Assembly: GCA_025267735.1 (NCBI GenBank)
Contig: CM046304.1
Coordinates: 17,980,001-18,044,000 of the forward strand
Reading direction: 5' to 3'
Length of the DNA: 64,000 nt
From: Mactra quadrangularis
Lineage: Eukaryota; Mollusca; Bivalvia; Venerida; Mactridae
The notes beneath the pieces were generated by a model, which was not told where the DNA came from, ran no database searches, and saw nothing but the letters and a program-made list of their open reading frames with translations. Of this stretch, positions 60,301 to 64,000 are shown in pieces (position 1 is the first letter of the stretch; every line of letters starts with the position of its first letter). The translations under genes and the position numbers were made by a program.

Positions 60301-63300
60301 ATATCCCCTACCTTCTTTAGGCTTCTCAGTTTTCTTTGCTGCAGAAGTACTTGGTTTCTTTACAGTTGATTGTTTGGTTTTTGTATTTGATTTTTTATTA
60401 GATTTCTTTTTTTTAGAAGAACCAAAATCACTGTCACTATCTTCACCATTATAATCATCATCACTGTCATCATTACCATCATCATCTTCTTCAAAACTAT
60501 CATCAGCATCAGCTGGATTAAAATCACTATCTATAAAATAAAAATACATATATCATATGTCAACGATTTTCATTATACTTTTAATGGTGATATTTTTTTG
60601 TTTGAATTATTACGGGTCCGTCTGCTCCATAAGGACGCATGTACAGACCCCAGGATGTGACTCTTCATCCCTTAAAAGATTGGTTTTTGAGTTTAAATTG
60701 AAAAAACAAGTAAATCTGTGAGCTAATGCTCACTAGTGATACCCCCGCAAAAATCTAAAAATATGCAACAAACAGGAAGTAGATGAGCAAGGAGCATGAA
60801 ATCGCTTTACACCACATGGGACTATGGGATGAAGCAATATGCAAAGTATCAGGCTGCTGCATGTTATAGTTGCTGAGAAAACTACGACGGAAATTTTGTA
60901 ATGGACGGACGGACGGACGCACGCACGCAGGGACAAGGGTAAAACAGTATACCCCCCTCTTCTTCGAAGCGGGGGGTATAATTATGATGTAATTCATATC
61001 AGGATAGATTTTTATCTGCCACAATCTGTTTTTGTTAAAGCCAAAGGTAGGTTGTCTCCTTATTGCTAATTAACACCATAAAGTAGGAGATTCCCAAAAA
61101 GTAGTGTTTTTTTACTCAGTACTTCTTAATGAGGTGATTAAATATTTAACCCTGGTTAACATCAAAGTTGGTAAGTGATGTTAACAGAATGTGCAACAGA
61201 TTGTACAGGCCCCCATCCAGGTTGGGTGTTGAAATTTTAAACTAAACATTAAACAATAGTCAGTTTTCAAAATCTGTTGACAGTTTTTCATTAGAGCATG
61301 GTAACAAGTTACTATCGTCATGTATCGATAGTTTGAGGTAATATCGCGATACACTATCATCTTACTTATATAATGATGTATGGATGCATCCAATCTCCGT
61401 GAACAGATATCCTGTAGAGAATTGTCTTACAGGATCTCTACTGTCTCCGTGGAAGGTCACGTCGAGATGAATTTTGTGACAACCAATCAATGCGTAGCTT
61501 TCATCTAGACGAAAACACTATTAATCACATTTTGGTTTCGTAATTTCTATTTTTAGACCAAGGTTTGCAAGCTAATTTAACAGCGGTACAATTCGCAGTC
61601 TGCGATTGGACGGCTTATTTCAAATTACGTGACGTAGACGATGTAAACTAGTTACTTATAATAACAATTTCATCATGAATATTATCATGAGAAAAGGTCA
61701 CCTGAACGTGACCTTCGTTTGAAAAAGGCCAGATCTAAATTAGCGAGTATGCGACGAAAAAGTTTAGATCGGGTTTTAATCAGAATGGGATTCAGAATAT
61801 TGCCCCAACAATGAAATTATTTCAATCAGTGTTTATTATATACAGGATATAATAAAATATTAATGATTTACAAAGTGAGGTACAGTATCATATTAAATTA
61901 GATTACAAGGAAATATTTAAATATTTCAGAAAAGTACATGTACAAATTACAACAAACAGAATAAAATAGAATATTTTGAATACATTTCTAGTTTACTAAA
62001 CTTAAATAACACAAATAATAAGAAACAAGAGCAGTCCACAGACAGCGGGCTTAACTATTCCGGGTATTCGTGTAAACAACAGCAACAACCAATCAAAACT
62101 CATGCTGGATTTATGCAACTTAGTATTTGACCTTCATTTCTAACCCCATTGACATGTGTTAAGTTTTAAGTAAATTCCTTCAGTAGATTCAAAGATAAAA
62201 TGTTGCACCAAAAATTTTAACCAAAAAAATTCTAAGTATTAGAGGGCCATAATCCAGTCAAAATTCTTGCAAGAGTTATGCAACTTAGTATTTGACGTCA
62301 ATTAGTACCCCCGTAGACGTGTGAAGTTTCAAGTAAACCGCTTCAGTAGTTGCTACATGTATAAAGATAAAATGTTGCGCCTAAAAACTTAACCAAGAAA
62401 TTTCTAAGTATATAAGGGCCATAATTCAGTCCAAACTCATCCTAGAGTTATGTAACTTGGTATTTGAACTCCAATGGTAACCCCGTAAACACAAATAAAT
62501 TTTTAAGTGAATCCCTCCAGTACTTGCAAAGATATAAAAGATACAAAAATGTGGCACCTAAAAACTTAACCAAGAAGTGTTACGCCGACGCCAACACACA
62601 GCTGAGTAGGATAGCCCCACTATTCTCCGAATAGTCGAGCTAAAAACAGGATATAAAAGTTAAATTAAATATTTTGGGCAAGCAATTTTAAACTATCAAC
62701 TGAAAGAATTCGAAGATTTATGTATTTGAAAGTAAGGAAACAAACAAAGGACAAAAATTCAAATACAATCTCTCAACAAACAACAATGAATGACAACAAA
62801 GAACAGCAGATGATAATCACAGACAGAACTTTAAAACAAACCAGAATCTACATCTTTCTTTTTAATCTTAGGTGTTAAAGGACTGCTTAAAAACTTTCTT
62901 AAATCAACCTCGAAATCTGGAAATCAAATATCTGATTTTTATTGACATACAAAACAAAATGAACTAAGGCAGTGATATATTCCTGTAAGACAAAGTTAAT
63001 TATATATGCTGTAATTAATAATCTAATGTTTTTCAATATAATATTAATAGTTAGTAAAGTGATTGTTTATAAACATATCACACTAAGTTGATATCTTGAC
63101 TTCTTACAACCAAGAATTCAAAGATATAAAATATACTTATAGAACTAATTTTCTTTAAAAGAGAACATGTTAACATTTAAATAGATATATGTCTTACTAG
63201 TAATATATCATTTTATATGGTTGTTTTGATTTTGATTTTTCTCACAGCCTTTTTAAAAGTAATGTCAAACAGGTAACGTAACCAGTGATCCAAGATTCCT

Positions 63301-63868
63301 CGTTATTGGTAGGGTTTTCTGCCAAAGCAACACATTGTATAGGTCATATCAAGGTGGTCAGTCAACCTACTAACAGTTCCTGGAAAGGCTAAATCTCTGG
63401 ATTTAACAGTTAACCAGATACTATGTGCTTACTTCCTTCAGTGACTGACATGATTAAGAATTAGGAGGGAGAATGGCCATAACAATTATTCAATGACCAA
63501 ACTTCAGGAAAGCTTGCCCCATCTGAGGAATTCAACCCATGGCCCCTTGATCAGTAGACTAGCGTGCTACAGACTGAGATAGCTAAGCTGGCTTTTATCC
63601 CATTCTCTATAAGCAACTGTACATTTTCTCATAGAAAGAGCTAGATAAAGCCACAACCCTTTATCAGAGAAAGAGTTTTAGTAGTATAAATAGTTATACA
63701 ATAACTAACCTGGTCCAGACTCAGAGTCAGAATCTATATTATATTTCTTAGATTTCTTAGATCTTCCTCCACTTACACTTGATGATGGTATAACTTCTAT
63801 ATTAGTTTCTAGAACTTCTATCTCATTATCTGTTTTATCATCAGTTGACTTCTGTACACTAACTGGTT
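54332..63868 (-). CDS. RAD51AP1: RAD51-associated protein 1, five 3' exons (5' end outside the window)
   Basis: RAD51AP1 stimulates RAD51/DMC1 strand invasion in homologous recombination. Exons in transcript order are 63868-63710, 62916-62842, 60530-60312, 56059-55895 and 54519-54332 (TGA). All introns are phase 1 and the four internal exons are multiples of three (159, 75, 219 and 165 nt). The third exon encodes an acidic run (FEEDDDGNDDSDDDYNGED) then a lysine-rich stretch, as in vertebrate RAD51AP1. The fourth is Ser/Lys-rich and ends RKPLQWKPPG, matching human KKPKWVPP. The last holds the diagnostic C-terminal RAD51/DMC1-binding block (KSPSAGLRLGLSRNMKLKPLHPN; human version SPNQSLRLGLSRLARVKPLHPN). 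Residues such as DSDSESGPG recall the acidic Ser motifs of the family. The N-terminal exon(s) with the family RPxRxxKPVNY motif must lie beyond position 64000. Donor 62841 (gtttgt) is weak but in phase. Confidence 0.88.
55377..55620 (+). repeat. SINE family B copy in the last RAD51AP1 intron region
   Basis: The tRNA-like head AGAAGCTCAGTTGGTAGTGC is followed by the B box relic GGGTTCTTATCCC, the body CCATGAAAATTTGACAATTA and GTGGAAGGGTAGGTGAGTAC, and ends TGGGCGCCATAAAATAACC. Antisense to the gene. Confidence 0.8.
56104..56332 (+). pseudogene. LINE 3' end antisense in a RAD51AP1 intron
   Basis: Encodes RDKHFKVNSLGELFESVPSY then KEINVYNKI, and carries the tail CATTCGGCGCGATACGACC … GTGCGCCGTAAAACCCAAAC with CAAA repeats. 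Its left edge is only about 45 bases upstream (in transcript sense) of the acceptor at 56060. Confidence 0.8.
56390..56850. repeat. Decayed tandem repeat with GTGTCCCTTTACAGT-like units
   Basis: Two similar ~180-200-bp stretches: GTTGTGTCCCTTTACAGTCA … AAAACTTTAACCTCAA near 56534-56658 and GTAATGTCCCTTCATAGTAT … AAAACTTTAACCTCAA near 56702-56816. It probably belongs with the repeat at 62030-62645. Confidence 0.55.
56851..57437. other. Intronic stretch, no feature seen
   Basis: AT-rich RAD51AP1 intron sequence without a recognised repeat or exon. Confidence 0.4.
57438..57801. mobile_element. MITE with ~26-bp terminal inverted repeats
   Basis: Left end TTTTAAAGGTACTAGTTCAC and right end …GTGAATGAGTACCTTTAAAA are inverted copies with two mismatches. 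Length 364 bp, no coding capacity. The TTTTAAA end could include a TTAA- or TA-type target duplication. Confidence 0.78.
58090..58382 (-). repeat. SINE family A copy in a RAD51AP1 intron
   Basis: On the - strand: head AGCCTCCAGGCTAGCTCAGT, decayed B box, body TCCAGGAAAGGTGAGTAGGT, and a tail interrupted by a poly-C/G run (58117-58127). Same orientation as the gene. Confidence 0.78.
59160..59235 (-). repeat. SINE family A, 3' end fragment
   Basis: Only GGTTTAAGGCTGTAGCAACACACTGCATAGGTC-like 3' sequence (reverse of the family tail) is present. Confidence 0.5.
59236..60300. other. Intronic stretch, no feature seen
   Basis: RAD51AP1 intron with a chance ORF at 59290-59502. The G/T-rich part 59815-60190 has GGGAAAAAGG-like repeats but nothing recognised. 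Confidence 0.4.
60707..60981. mobile_element. Short TIR-like element with ATACCCCCGC ends, copy 2
   Basis: Nearly identical to 5208-5466, including GTGAGCTAATGCTCAC and the CTTCTTCGAAGCGGGG end. Its (GGAC)n stretch is longer. It lies in a RAD51AP1 intron. Confidence 0.75.
61392..61794 (-). mobile_element. Unclassified interspersed repeat, uninterrupted copy
   Basis: Reverse-complement relative of 34841-35763 without its two nested insertions, showing the original element was about 400 bp. It contains a self-complementary AGGTCACCTGAACGTGACCT stretch (61695-61714). Confidence 0.75.
62030..62645. repeat. Three tandem ~170-bp units in an interspersed repeat
   Basis: Units are marked by GAGTTATGCAACTTAGTATT-like sequence at about 62108, 62272 and 62445 (steps of 165 and 172). 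Each is followed by AAGTAAATTCCTTCAGTAGT-like and AAAACTTAACCAAGAA-like blocks. The block ends in ACTATTCTCCGAATAGTCGA, an inverted repeat, opposite a GGGCTTAACTATTCCGGGTA start. Confidence 0.75.
63307..63593 (-). repeat. SINE family A copy in a RAD51AP1 intron
   Basis: On the - strand: head AGCTTAGCTATCTCAGTCTG, B box relic GGGTTGAATTCC, body CATTCTCCCTCCTAATTC and AGATTTAGCCTTTCCAGGAA, tail near AAACCCTACCAA. Confidence 0.75.
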
Positions 63869-64000
63869 CTGTAAAATAGAATACTCTATTAGTAGGGCTG
63901 TCTAAATATACAGGTAAACCGGTACATTGCAATACCCAGCTGCAGCAATTTTTTATTTCATTGGAAAATTCTTCGCAAAATAAAAGTAGCAAAACCTCAG

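Overview
The window looks like AT-rich nuclear DNA from an animal, most likely a bivalve mollusc or another lophotrochozoan. Genes are sparse and split by introns with canonical splice signals. Between them lies a dense mixture of tRNA-derived SINEs, non-LTR retrotransposon fragments, small DNA transposons, a minisatellite and a large tandem duplication. The bivalve assignment is an inference from repeat style (SINEs ending in a GGCGTTAAACCCAA-(CAAA)n tail) and gene content; no gene alone proves it.

Four protein-coding loci can be supported. (1) A SYCP3-type synaptonemal complex protein gene, + strand, seven coding exons at 10374-15773; joined, they give a 192-residue open frame. (2) An SLC16/monocarboxylate-transporter-like MFS gene, - strand, five exons between 23435 and 16401; joined, they give a 420-residue frame. 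A second, partly decayed copy of its first two exons lies upstream at 26471-24455. (3) An intronless class A GPCR of 333 residues, + strand, 51749-52750, with an NRY motif in place of DRY. (4) RAD51AP1, - strand, five exons from 63868 down to 54332; its 5' end lies beyond the window. A possible orphan exon of an unknown gene sits near 49380-49460 on the - strand.

Layout: 1-2100 carries scattered copies of TAACGTACGGGACA and a cluster of inverted ACAACTCAACCC motifs. 2650-3130 is a broken Tc1-like transposase. 4128-5060 is a 30-bp minisatellite with a 120-bp higher-order unit. 5208-5466 is a TIR-like repeat that recurs at 60707-60981. 10.3-15.8 kb is SYCP3. 16.4-26.5 kb is the transporter locus, with reverse-transcriptase debris in its introns. 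29.9-45.5 kb is a direct tandem duplication of a 7.4-8.1 kb unit whose two copies differ by clean transposon insertions with target-site duplications. 46626-46951 is a complete short non-autonomous Helitron. 51.7-52.8 kb is the GPCR. 54.3-63.9 kb is RAD51AP1, with a perfect 27-bp inverted repeat just downstream of its stop and a LINE tail 45 bp upstream of one of its splice acceptors.

SYCP3 (meiotic chromosome axis) and RAD51AP1 (RAD51/DMC1 cofactor) both act in meiotic recombination, but they lie about 38 kb apart in opposite orientation with other genes between, so shared regulation is speculation. All exon boundaries were placed by hand from splice signals, reading phase and family similarity. 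Percent identities are estimates by eye unless a count is given.
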